A stretch of 9,523 bases of DNA from assembly GCA_011773475.1 (NCBI GenBank), contig WVXN01000067.1, positions 213 through 9,735 of the forward strand, read 5' to 3'. A program made the translations under genes and the position numbers. Origin of the DNA: Candidatus Aenigmatarchaeota archaeon. Lineage in GTDB: Archaea; Aenigmatarchaeota; Aenigmatarchaeia; Aenigmatarchaeales; Aenigmatarchaeaceae. The notes under the pieces are model-generated. The model saw only the letters and a program-made list of their open reading frames with translations. It searched no databases and had not been told where the DNA came from. Positions 1-6,621 of the stretch are shown in pieces. Numbering within the stretch: position 1 is the first letter of the stretch; each line of letters begins with the position of its first letter.

Positions 1-53
1 AATGAATGAATAATAAAAATTAGAGTTTTTAAATATGAAATATTTATTTTGCT

Positions 54-61
54 TCAATTTT
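54..61 (-). promoter_or_regulatory. AAAATTGA early-promoter octamer facing left
   Basis: The plus strand reads TCAATTTT, so the minus strand carries an exact AAAATTGA, the mimivirus early promoter element, typically some tens of bases upstream of a start. No CAT (minus-strand ATG) occurs between here and position 1. If real, the gene it drives starts outside the window, more than 53 nt away. Confidence 0.45.
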
Positions 62-194
62 TTTAATTACGAACAATATATATAAATGATGTCAATGTTA
101 GATAAAACTACATTATGAATACACTTCTATCTGCACAACCAAGTGAAAGTATTTACTTCATAAATTCCAATGGGAGAAATATAAATATTCTAAA

Positions 195-225
195 ATTTTA
201 ATATTATATTTTATAATATTAAAAT
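195..225. terminator. Perfect 14-bp AT hairpin ahead of gene 1
   Basis: Arms 195-208 and 212-225 are exact reverse complements (ATTTTAATATTATA and its complement) around a TTT loop. The hairpin ends 5 nt before the ATG at 231. In mimiviruses such hairpins mark transcript 3' ends, but here no clear gene precedes it except a 28-codon frame whose stop (199-201) falls inside the left arm. It may instead be a 5'-leader or promoter element of gene 1. The structure is certain; the role is not. Confidence 0.5.
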
Positions 226-230
226 ATATA

Positions 231-1133
231 ATGTCAGGATTAATTTCAGTTATAAGTCATACAGGAACATTTGGCTCAGGATCTGGAGAGATTGTAGTTC
301 AAGATCAAAATGGCCTGTCTTATTACTTTACAGAAGGAGGAGCAGGAGGAAATTTTAATACCACTACTAATGGAATACCTATGTTTGTTTTAGGTAATTC
401 CTCTCCAACAATAGGTGAAATTTATGTTGCTGGGACAGTTGGGAGTGGGATGATAAGAGGTAGTAGTGTATCTGGCAATCCAACTTATAATCAACCCCTT
501 GGAGGTATGTCGGCTGGTGTAGCTAATGGAAATTGCTTCCAGAATATTGATGCAAGTCCTCAAAATTATGAATTTGATAATGATTCATCAAGACTACCAA
601 ATGCAAACCAAACAATTAATGACTTTGCTACTAATTCATCAAATTATGGCAGAATTATTATGGATCCTACAAATCCAAATGGGATATGGGAATTTGGTAC
701 GACAAATTGTTGCCTTCACGCTGACACCATCATCGAAACAGATTCTGGAATGAAGAAAATTTCAGAAATTGTTGCAGGTGATAAAGTCAAACACATGAAT
801 GGCAAACTTATGAATGTCAAGTTTAACCTCAAATTCTGCAAAACAAACAAGTTTATTAAACTTCCAACCGATTGCTTTGGAGAAAACACACCAAACAAAG
901 ACACATTTATTGTTGATGGACACCCAATTTTTGTAGATGGAAAAGAAGTTCAACCAAGAGATTTCCTTAGTAAAAATGGCGTTGAAGAAGTTCTTCTTGA
1001 CAATTATGTCAATGTATATTCTTTATGTACAGACGAAAGAACATTCTTCAAAGTTAATGGCGATTTAGCTGTTTGCACATGGGAAGAGAATGAGTGTGCT
1101 GAGAAATATGGGTACACTTATTGGAAACAGTAA
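231..1133 (+). CDS. Hint-domain protein 1, N-terminal domain type A
   Basis: A 300-residue protein with two parts. Residues 1-159 form a Gly/Ser/Asn/Thr-rich, probably beta-rich domain (MSGLISVIS start, FVLGNSSPT, YNQPLGGM) shared with the broken gene 3 but otherwise not recognised. Residues 160-300 form a Hint domain beginning at the C160-C161 pair (CCLHADTIIET). The likely nucleophile is C161, and H231 in the IVDGHPIF segment corresponds to the His of the hedgehog/intein TxxH block, with Val in place of Thr. The closing strand is NVYSLCTDERTFFKVNG. Hint domains catalyse an N-to-S shift and self-cleavage at the Cys; whether this one cleaves is inferred. No signal peptide or membrane segment is seen. 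Compared with genes 2 and 3 it lacks three codons (WNE) near the C terminus. No AAAATTGA precedes it, so it is perhaps not early. Confidence 0.85.
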   Translation: MSGLISVISHTGTFGSGSGEIVVQDQNGLSYYFTEGGAGGNFNTTTNGIPMFVLGNSSPTIGEIYVAGTVGSGMIRGSSVSGNPTYNQPLGGMSAGVANGNCFQNIDASPQNYEFDNDSSRLPNANQTINDFATNSSNYGRIIMDPTNPNGIWEFGTTNCCLHADTIIETDSGMKKISEIVAGDKVKHMNGKLMNVKFNLKFCKTNKFIKLPTDCFGENTPNKDTFIVDGHPIFVDGKEVQPRDFLSKNGVEEVLLDNYVNVYSLCTDERTFFKVNGDLAVCTWEENECAEKYGYTYWKQ

Positions 1134-1237
1134 ATAATCTATTTATTGTTGAGAATTGTGGATTTCCATTATTGGAAACAATAGATTTTAATATTTATTG
1201 TTGAGAAATATGGATGCCATTATTAGAAACAATAAAT
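1118..1237 (+). repeat. 51-nt hairpin repeats derived from the gene 1 3' end
   Basis: The motif TTATTGGAAACA(G/A)TA, which includes the last codons and stop of gene 1, recurs at 1118, 1169 and 1220, a 51-nt spacing. Between copies, ATTTATTGTT (1141-1150, 1193-1202) pairs with AACAATA(G/A)AT (1177-1186, 1228-1237), so each copy can fold into a long interrupted hairpin. The last copy still reads VEKYGCHY-stop-KQ-stop in frame (1200-1235), close to the AEKYGYTYWKQ tail of the Hint protein. The repeats are therefore probably decayed duplications of the coding end. They may also act as the 3'-end hairpin signal of gene 1. Confidence 0.8.
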
Positions 1238-1276
1238 TTAATAATTTTTGAAATAATATAGATTAAAAATTTTCTG

Positions 1277-1294
1277 ATATATATATATATATAT
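1277..1294. repeat. (AT)9 microsatellite upstream of gene 2
   Basis: Nine AT dinucleotides lie 6 nt before the ATG at 1301, followed by TAAAAT. A similar ATATTAAAATAT stretch precedes the gene 1 start, so this may be part of an AT-rich promoter core. It is also a slippage-prone tract. Confidence 0.6.
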
Positions 1295-1300
1295 TAAAAT

Positions 1301-2128
1301 ATGGTCGCTGTTGGTTTAACAATGACGGATGGTTCTATTCCAGGTACAAATTATAAAATTACGGGTAATATTGGATCATCAAATGATATTCTAAGTGGAA
1401 CAGCAGCTGAGATAAGAATCTCTGGCGGTTTAGTAGAAGTATTAGTCACCGGTTCTGTTTTGCCATTTGCTATTCAAAATAATGGTTCTGAAGGACCATT
1501 AATTTCAGGTGATTGTGTTTATATATTATTAGATACAACAACTAATCAAGAATATAACAATCTCAATAATAAACCACTTTTCGATACAACTGGAAATGGA
1601 GTAGGTGATACTCCACCACCTGGCGCGCTTGGTAGTGGATCAGAGGGTTTTGCCGTTCATGCAAATGGAACTCGTTTTGATTCAAGTTCACCTTGTTGCC
1701 TCCATGCTGATACCCTCATCGAAACAGATTTTGGAATGAGGAAAATCTCAGAAATTGTTGCAGGAGACAAAATCAAACATATGAATGGCAAACTTATGAA
1801 TGTTAAATTTAACCTCAAATTTAACAAAACAAACAAATTTATCAAATTACCAGCTAATTGCTTCGGAGAAAACATGCCAAACAAAGATACATACATTGTT
1901 GATGGACACCCAATTTTTGTAGATGGAAAAGAAGTTCAACCAAGAGATTTCCTTGGTAAAAACGGTGTTGAAAAAGTTGCTCTTGACGATTACGCTAACG
2001 TTTATTCTCTATGTACAGATGAAAGAACATTCTTCAAGGTTAATGGTGATTTAGCTGTTTGCACATGGGAAGAGAACGAGTGGAATGAATGTGCTGAGAA
2101 ATACGGGTACCACTATTGGAAACAGTAA
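1301..2128 (+). CDS. Hint-domain protein 2, N-terminal domain type B
   Basis: A 275-residue protein. Residues 1-131 are a Gly/Ser/Thr/Asn-rich, probably beta-rich domain with no visible similarity to the N-terminal domain of genes 1 and 3, ending in a Pro/Gly/Ser-rich linker. Residues 132-275 are the same Hint module as gene 1, about nine in ten residues identical by eye. Likely nucleophile C133 follows C132, and the conserved His is H203 (IVDGHPIF). The tail reads YHYWKQ where genes 1 and 3 have YTYWKQ; the codon change matches the CCACTATTGG of the repeats just downstream, suggesting sequence exchange with them. No signal peptide, membrane segment or AAAATTGA is seen. Confidence 0.85.
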   Translation: MVAVGLTMTDGSIPGTNYKITGNIGSSNDILSGTAAEIRISGGLVEVLVTGSVLPFAIQNNGSEGPLISGDCVYILLDTTTNQEYNNLNNKPLFDTTGNGVGDTPPPGALGSGSEGFAVHANGTRFDSSSPCCLHADTLIETDFGMRKISEIVAGDKIKHMNGKLMNVKFNLKFNKTNKFIKLPANCFGENMPNKDTYIVDGHPIFVDGKEVQPRDFLGKNGVEKVALDDYANVYSLCTDERTFFKVNGDLAVCTWEENEWNECAEKYGYHYWKQ

Positions 2129-2328
2129 ATTTATTTATTGTTGAGAATTGTGGATTCCCACTATTGGAAACAGTAGATAATCTATTTATTGTTGAGAATT
2201 GTGGATTCCCACTATTGGAAACAGTAAATTTATTTATTGTTGAGAATTGTGGATTCCCATTATTGGAAACAATAAATAATCTATTTATTGTTGAGAATTG
2301 TGGATTCCCATTATTGGAAACAGTAAAT
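2113..2328 (+). repeat. Four-unit hairpin repeat array after gene 2
   Basis: The motif (C/T)TATTGGAAACA starts at 2113, 2161, 2212, 2260 and 2311, giving alternating spacings of 48, 51, 48 and 51 nt. The higher-order unit is 99 nt: 2113-2211 and 2212-2310 differ at only three positions by eye. In each unit ATTTATTGTT (2133, 2184, 2232, 2283) pairs with AACA(G/A)TA(A/G)AT about 27 nt further on, with an inner GTGG/CCA(C/T) stem around ATTC. The first copy overlaps the last codons and stop of gene 2. The unit resembles the gene's final codons (GCTGAGAAATACGGGTAC...) with one inserted base. All spacings are multiples of three, so both strands stay open by chance. Confidence 0.9.
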
Positions 2329-2356
2329 TTTATTAAATTTATAAATTTAATAAAAT
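2327..2356. terminator. Perfect 30-nt palindrome closing the repeat array
   Basis: ATTTTATTAAATTTA at 2327-2341 is followed directly by its exact reverse complement at 2342-2356. With a minimal TTTATAAA turn it folds into a 13-bp AT hairpin. It lies between the repeat array of gene 2 and the start of gene 3 at 2386 and fits the mimivirus-type hairpin poly(A) signal for the gene 2 transcript. Confidence 0.7.
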
Positions 2357-2385
2357 ATAAAAATAATTTTAATTTATAAATATAT

Positions 2386-3299
2386 ATGTCAGGATTAATT
2401 TCAATTATCAGTAGTTCTGGAATTTTTGGCTCTGGCACTGCAGAAATCGTAGTTACGGACCAAATGGGTATATCATATTATTTTACAGAAGGTAATAGAA
2501 CAGGAGGAAATTTTAATACTGCCCTTTCTGGGCTACCCATGTTTGTTTTAGGTAATAGTGCACCAACGATGGGTGAAATTTATGTTAGAGGAACTGCAGG
2601 ACCTATAAGAGGTAGCATGACGTCTGGTACAGCATCATATAATCAGCCTCTAGGGGGTATGGCGCTGGCGTAGCAAATGGAAATTGTTTCCAAAATATTA
2701 ATTCGACACCTCAAAATTATGATTTTGATAATGATTCCACTGGCTTTAGTTCATTACCTAATGTACCCCAAACGATTAATGATTTTGCTTCTAATTCAAG
2801 TAATTATGGAAGAACCATTGAAGACACGACTATTGGTGGAATTTGGAACTTTGGCACTATTAACTGTTGCCTCCATGCCGATACCCTTATCGAAACAAGT
2901 TTTGGAATGAAGAAAATTTCAGAAATTGTTGCTGGTGACAAAGTCAAACACATGAATGGAAAACTAATAGATGTTAAATTTAACCTCAAATTCTGTAAAA
3001 CAAACAAATTTATTAAACTTTCGACTAACTGCTTTGGGAAAAATATGCCTAATAAAGATACTTACATTGTTGATGGACATCCAATTTATGTGGATGGGGG
3101 AGAAGTTCAGCCAAGAGATTTCCTTGGCAAAAATGGTGTCGAAGAAGTTGCTCTTGATGATTATGTCAATGTTTACTCTCTATGCACGGATGAAAGAACA
3201 TTCTTCAAGGTAAACGGTGATTTGGCTGTTTGCACATGGGAAGAGAACGAGTGGAATGAATGTGCTGAGAAATACGGATACACTTATTGGAAACAATAA
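2386..3299 (+). pseudogene. Hint-domain protein 3, type A, broken by a one-base deletion
   Basis: The frame from ATG 2386 follows gene 1 closely (MSGLISIIS, FVLGNSAPT, YNQPLGGM) and then hits TAG at 2671-2673. Homology continues at once in the -1 frame: AGVANGN from about 2664, QTINDFASNSSNYGR, the Cys pair at 2865-2870 and a full Hint module to 3299. Against gene 1, ATGTCGGCTGG has become ATGGCGCTGG, one base short, near 2661. Restoring one base would give a protein of about 304 residues. Everything after the break, including the catalytic Cys, VDGHPIYVDG and the YTYWKQ tail, is intact and little diverged, so the lesion is recent, an assembly error, or bypassed by frameshifting. If not bypassed, translation yields only 95 residues without a Hint domain. 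Confidence 0.75.
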
Positions 3300-3302
3300 A
3301 TG

Positions 3303-3335
3303 AATTTTAATATTTGCATTAAAAATATTAAAATT
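3303..3335. terminator. 13-bp hairpin between convergent genes 3 and 4
   Basis: AATTTTAATATTT (3303-3315) and its exact reverse complement (3323-3335) flank a 7-nt loop. It starts 4 nt after the stop of gene 3 and ends 6 nt before the stop of the convergent propeller gene. One symmetric structure could thus serve as 3'-end signal for both transcripts, as the mimivirus hairpin rule allows. Confidence 0.8.
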
Positions 3336-3341
3336 AATTAT

Positions 3342-4925
3342 TTAACAAACAGGAATATCAATACGCATTGTTGTTGTTCTCTCAGCACATGCTGCTATAT
3401 CTCTTTCCTTATTTTCCATAGTATTGCCCATTGATTCTACAATTGCACCACCATTGATAACAAGATGATCAGTTAGATAATTCTCAAGTTCAATATGGAA
3501 ATATCTGATAATATCCTTGCTTTTATCTTGTTCAAATAAATCACATTTCATTGGTAGTATCCAACTATCTTTGTATTTAATTGAGTGACCACCAGATACT
3601 TTAAAGTCTTCTGGTGGATAGTTTTTCCCAATACTGTCTTTCTTAATAATATATGGATAGGTAAGTTCAGAACCGCGGTGTACAGACATTGTAATTCTTT
3701 TAATTCTTGAGTGTCTTCCATCACTTGTAATGCATATATCACCTTCGCTTAGTTTAGTAATTGTAACATATCCATCGGGTGTTAAAACTCTGGTATCTTC
3801 TGTCAAACATTGCAATTGGTCAAATGTACTCCAACTCAATCCCATATCATCCCATTCAGCAATATATTCCTTGTTTGTATCTCCACCAGCAATTGTAAAC
3901 CTTCCTCCAACTATTAACCTATCATTGATACCATTAAATAAAGCAAAACAGTTTACAGGTTGTGATGAGTCGTCTCCAAGGCCTGAACCAAGAGCATTCC
4001 AACTCCCGCCATCACAATATGCAATATAATTAGCAGATACACCCCCTATATCTGTATCATTAGTACCTGCATACAATCTGGAACTACTGGAAATCCATTC
4101 AAGAGCATGTACGACAAAGCCAAGATTAGAAACTGTTGAACCGATAGGATTCCAAGTTGAACCATCCCATGATGCTATTCCAATAGCTGTTGTACCATCT
4201 ATCTGAGTAAAACTACCACCTGCATATAGTGTTGAACCATTCCATTCAAGGGCATTAACTTGACCATTCGTAGACCCAGCACTAAGAGATGTAAAAAAGC
4301 TACCATCCCACGATGCTACATTATTTCCTGGAGAGGTGAAACTACCACCCAAATACAATATACTCGTACCATCCCAAACAAGGGCATTTACTGATCCATT
4401 AGTACCGGTACTAAGAACACCCAAAGAACTACCACTCAAAAATGCAATATTATTTGCTGTACCAGAAGTACCAATATTGGTAAAACTACCACCTATATAT
4501 AATGTACTCGTACCATCCCATTCAAGAGCATTTATTGTTCTACTATTACCTTGCACACTACCCCAATTCACCCACATTGAGCTACCGACTATCCATTGCA
4601 CTAAGAAACTATCTGCCATTCCAGATACCGTATCTCCAAATTGATCAAAATCTCCACCAATATACAAATCTGTTCCATCGGTTTCAAGAGCAAATACTCT
4701 TGCTGATACACTACTACCTCCTTTTTGGACCCCAGCATTTGTATCACCACTTTGAATCAGTTGATGCCAAGTTGTTCCATCCCATCTTGCTAAATTATTT
4801 AAATTAGTCGTTGTGCTATTATCAGCATTAGTTCCGGTACTAAAATCACCACCAACATAAACATCATTGCCTATTTTGGTAATAGCAAAAACTGAACCAT
4901 CTAATTTTCCATATGTAATTGGCAT
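3342..4925 (-). CDS. Beta-propeller protein with C-terminal Hint domain
   Basis: A 527-residue protein starting at ATG 4925; the open frame runs further upstream but only a TTG lies there. Residues 8-370 hold seven repeats of the form VNALEWDG..LYIGGSFT..G..AxWDG, starting near 10, 76, 129, 178, 222, 271 and 323. This kelch- or galactose-oxidase-like pattern predicts a seven-bladed propeller. From C373 (QCLTEDTRVLTPDG) to about 500 is a Hint domain with H447 (VSGGHSIKY) and the block YFHIELENYLTDHLVING, typical of the Hint_2 family. The 18-residue stretch before H447 aligns without gaps to genes 1-3 (D..G.N.P..D.....GH), so all four Hint domains are related. The N-terminal propeller may be a binding domain released by self-cleavage at C373, which is inferred. 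No signal peptide is seen. Confidence 0.85.
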   Translation of the reverse strand: MPITYGKLDGSVFAITKIGNDVYVGGDFSTGTNADNSTTTNLNNLARWDGTTWHQLIQSGDTNAGVQKGGSSVSARVFALETDGTDLYIGGDFDQFGDTVSGMADSFLVQWIVGSSMWVNWGSVQGNSRTINALEWDGTSTLYIGGSFTNIGTSGTANNIAFLSGSSLGVLSTGTNGSVNALVWDGTSILYLGGSFTSPGNNVASWDGSFFTSLSAGSTNGQVNALEWNGSTLYAGGSFTQIDGTTAIGIASWDGSTWNPIGSTVSNLGFVVHALEWISSSSRLYAGTNDTDIGGVSANYIAYCDGGSWNALGSGLGDDSSQPVNCFALFNGINDRLIVGGRFTIAGGDTNKEYIAEWDDMGLSWSTFDQLQCLTEDTRVLTPDGYVTITKLSEGDICITSDGRHSRIKRITMSVHRGSELTYPYIIKKDSIGKNYPPEDFKVSGGHSIKYKDSWILPMKCDLFEQDKSKDIIRYFHIELENYLTDHLVINGGAIVESMGNTMENKERDIAACAERTTTMRIDIPVC

Positions 4926-4933
4926 ATTTATAT

Positions 4934-4941
4934 ATAATTGA
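4934..4941 (+). promoter_or_regulatory. Possible early-promoter variant upstream of the rhodanese
   Basis: ATAATTGA differs by one base from AAAATTGA and ends 38 nt before the ATG at 4980, slightly nearer than the exact motifs elsewhere in the window. The 54-bp gap also carries the promoter of the divergent propeller gene, for which no octamer is seen. Confidence 0.25.
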
Positions 4942-4979
4942 CAATAGAAAAATTTATCTACCAATAATAATATAATATT

Positions 4980-5360
4980 ATGCCAAAAATACTCCTATCA
5001 ATACTTGCAATCATTATTGGTATTATACTCACATGCCTTAAAATATTCCTAACCAAAGATGGACGAGAAGTGAGCCCGGCTGAAGCCAGAGAAAACATAT
5101 CTAATGACTACTATGATTACATATTGGATGTTCGTAGTTCCAATGAATGGAACAGTGGACACCTTCAACAAGCAAAATTCGTCCCAGTTACAGAATTAGA
5201 TGCTGGTAACTACAATCGGATAAGAAATATTCCAAAAAATTCAAGAATCCTTGTCCATTGCAAAAGGGGTATTAGAGCGAAAAGGGCTGCTAATATACTC
5301 AACAAATTAGGTTATAAATATGTGGACTATCTCAAAGGCGGATACGAGGATTTGAAATAA
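4980..5360 (+). CDS. Membrane-anchored single-domain rhodanese
   Basis: A 126-residue protein. Residues 4-24 are a hydrophobic helix (ILLSILAIIIGIILTCLKIFL), probably a signal anchor leaving the rest on one side of a membrane. Residues 30-126 form a rhodanese domain: YILDVRSSNEWNSGHLQQAKFVPV is the usual DVR..EW..GHI entry, and HCKRGIRAKRAA contains the six-residue active-site loop C94-KRGI-R99 expected of a sulfurtransferase. The GY..V.YLKGGYEDL end is also typical. The catalytic Cys is present, so sulfur transfer or a redox/persulfide role is plausible, but the substrate cannot be read from the sequence. The gene diverges from the propeller gene (54-bp gap), and its stop lies inside a hairpin shared with the convergent kinase gene. 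Confidence 0.85.
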   Translation: MPKILLSILAIIIGIILTCLKIFLTKDGREVSPAEARENISNDYYDYILDVRSSNEWNSGHLQQAKFVPVTELDAGNYNRIRNIPKNSRILVHCKRGIRAKRAANILNKLGYKYVDYLKGGYEDLK

Positions 5361-5390
5361 TTTCTTAGAAATATAATTTCTTAGAAATTA
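5358..5390. terminator. 15-bp hairpin shared by convergent rhodanese and kinase genes
   Basis: TAATTTCTTAGAAAT (5358-5372) and ATTTCTTAGAAATTA (5376-5390) pair with a single central mismatch around an ATA loop. The left arm begins with the rhodanese stop codon, and the right arm ends immediately before the kinase stop (5391-5393). The whole 30-bp gap is hairpin, so both transcripts would end in the same structure. Confidence 0.8.
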
Positions 5391-6572
5391 TCAGCATGAA
5401 TAAGTTTGGACTATTCGACTCCCTTTTGGAAGTTTCGAATAACGTTTAAAAACATCTGATTTTATATACTCTTTTGGTGTTTTGACCAATTTTTGCATAA
5501 ACTTATAATCAGAAATGTTCCATATACCATCCATTCTTCTAAGATCCACATTCATCATCTTATTAAGTTCTTTTATTTTTATAAAATTATCAAATATCTT
5601 CTGCATTTTCTTAACATAAGCTTTGGTCATCCTATTTTCCACAAAAATTCTCATGGTACTAAAGGCTCCAAGATTTTCACCATTATAAAAATCATAAAAA
5701 AAATTGTAGATATCTGATTTTTCATCATCTTTCTTCCAAATAGTCCCCATTGGACCATAAACCTCATCAACAAAATTTGGTTTGATTGTTGGATAGATAA
5801 CTGTAAAACCAAAATCGTTTATTTTAGAATAGAATCCATTAGCTGGTAGATAGAATGATTTATTAAAAATTTTATACTCAACATAATCATTATTTCCATA
5901 TGAAGTTTCATAAGTTCCAAGGATATTTCTTAAGAAGAAATCATTATGTGTGAAGTTCTTTTCGTTTTTATACAGGCATGCCAGTGTATAAATTATCTGA
6001 AAACTAGCCCGATAGATGAAATTTTCAATGGCCAAAAATTTTATTTTTTTTGTCTTGAATTCATGAACCAATAATTGCATCTCATAATCAATTGAAGTTG
6101 GACAGAATTCAAGAAGAGACATATCAAATTCTTGTTCGGTGCTTTTGCGTTTTAATACATCACGTATATATTGGCACAAAACATTATCTTTTGTTTTTCT
6201 ACTAGTTAGTAGTTGTTTTATAGTTGGACATTTGACATCAAAAACATTAAATATATTTGGGCAAATTTTATGGGTGTAGATGCCAACAATATGTGGAGTT
6301 TTATATTTCAAAACATACTCTTTGGTAAAATATTTATATAAAACTATTTCTAATAGATCATTATTCCTAGCAGCTTTTTCATTTGCAAATTTTCTGAATC
6401 TTGGAGTCACTTTTATTACTATCTCTCTGTTATCTAGTTTTCCAAGTACAATAATATTACTTGAGCCACCGGCTCCTCTTATAAATCTAGTGGCTTTTAA
6501 CCATTTATTTAGTGGTTTGCACAATAATTTTGTATCTTTTAGAAAATGATAATTTTGGTAGAAATTATTCAT
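5391..6572 (-). CDS. Protein-kinase-like protein
   Basis: A 393-residue protein with the main protein-kinase landmarks in order: Gly-rich loop GAGGSS (33-38), VIKV with K54, probable helix-C E75 (LLEIVLYKYF), catalytic loop HNDFFLRN (H209, D211, N216) and INDFG (D253-F254-G255). SDIYNF with D287 may correspond to subdomain IX. All residues needed for phosphotransfer appear present, so it is probably active. A long insert (about 120-185) separates the lobes, and the C-terminal 100 residues are basic. The sequence is divergent and resembles the giant-virus-specific kinase-like proteins; substrate and Ser/Thr versus other specificity are not determinable. No signal peptide and no AAAATTGA upstream. 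The gap to the next gene upstream is 44 bp and is mostly that gene's hairpin. Confidence 0.8.
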   Translation of the reverse strand: MNNFYQNYHFLKDTKLLCKPLNKWLKATRFIRGAGGSSNIIVLGKLDNREIVIKVTPRFRKFANEKAARNNDLLEIVLYKYFTKEYVLKYKTPHIVGIYTHKICPNIFNVFDVKCPTIKQLLTSRKTKDNVLCQYIRDVLKRKSTEQEFDMSLLEFCPTSIDYEMQLLVHEFKTKKIKFLAIENFIYRASFQIIYTLACLYKNEKNFTHNDFFLRNILGTYETSYGNNDYVEYKIFNKSFYLPANGFYSKINDFGFTVIYPTIKPNFVDEVYGPMGTIWKKDDEKSDIYNFFYDFYNGENLGAFSTMRIFVENRMTKAYVKKMQKIFDNFIKIKELNKMMNVDLRRMDGIWNISDYKFMQKLVKTPKEYIKSDVFKRYSKLPKGSRIVQTYSC

Positions 6573-6587
6573 TATTTATAATTAACA

Positions 6588-6621
6588 AATAAAATATTTA
6601 ATAATTAGCAAATATTTTATT
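6588..6621. terminator. 12-bp hairpin over the stop of the acidic protein gene
   Basis: AATAAAATATTT (6588-6599) and its exact reverse complement (6610-6621) flank a 10-nt loop. On the minus strand the structure includes the TAA at 6617-6619 of the acidic-protein gene and lies within 50 bp of the kinase start, so 3' signal and downstream promoter region overlap. Confidence 0.75.

Larger units (their letters stand above)
1..230. other. AT-rich intergenic region before the first Hint gene
   Basis: No convincing gene is visible. The stretch holds a leftward AAAATTGA octamer, a small 7-bp inverted repeat at 30-46, a 28-codon ATG frame (115-201) with no recognisable similarity, and a perfect 14-bp hairpin just before the Hint gene start. 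The leftward promoter motif implies a minus-strand gene whose start lies left of the window. The start of gene 1 at 231 has no AAAATTGA upstream on its own strand. Confidence 0.6.

Noticed and set aside
115..201. 28-codon frame MNTLLSAQPSESIYF...
   Set aside because: Too short and without recognisable similarity to call a gene; kept only as a note beside the hairpin at 195-225.
2113..2328. CRISPR array
   Set aside because: The units are contiguous imperfect hairpins without unique spacers, and no cas gene is present.
2116..2379. Open frame across the repeat array encoding LFIVENCGFPLLETV units, and the mirrored minus-strand frame 2040-2438
   Set aside because: No ATG start on the plus strand (only TTG). 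Both frames stay open because the repeat spacings are multiples of three and no stop falls in that register; this is better explained as noncoding hairpin repeats.
231..3299. Inteins in genes 1-3
   Set aside because: The Hint module is C-terminal, with no C-extein and no terminal His-Asn splice motif, so hedgehog-like cleavage is more likely than protein splicing.
4926..4964. Longer start for the propeller protein (and likewise for the proteins ending at 6617 and 7338)
   Set aside because: The extensions begin with TTG, which is not expected in a eukaryotic virus. The first ATGs at 4925, 7303 and 8204 give sensible N termini.
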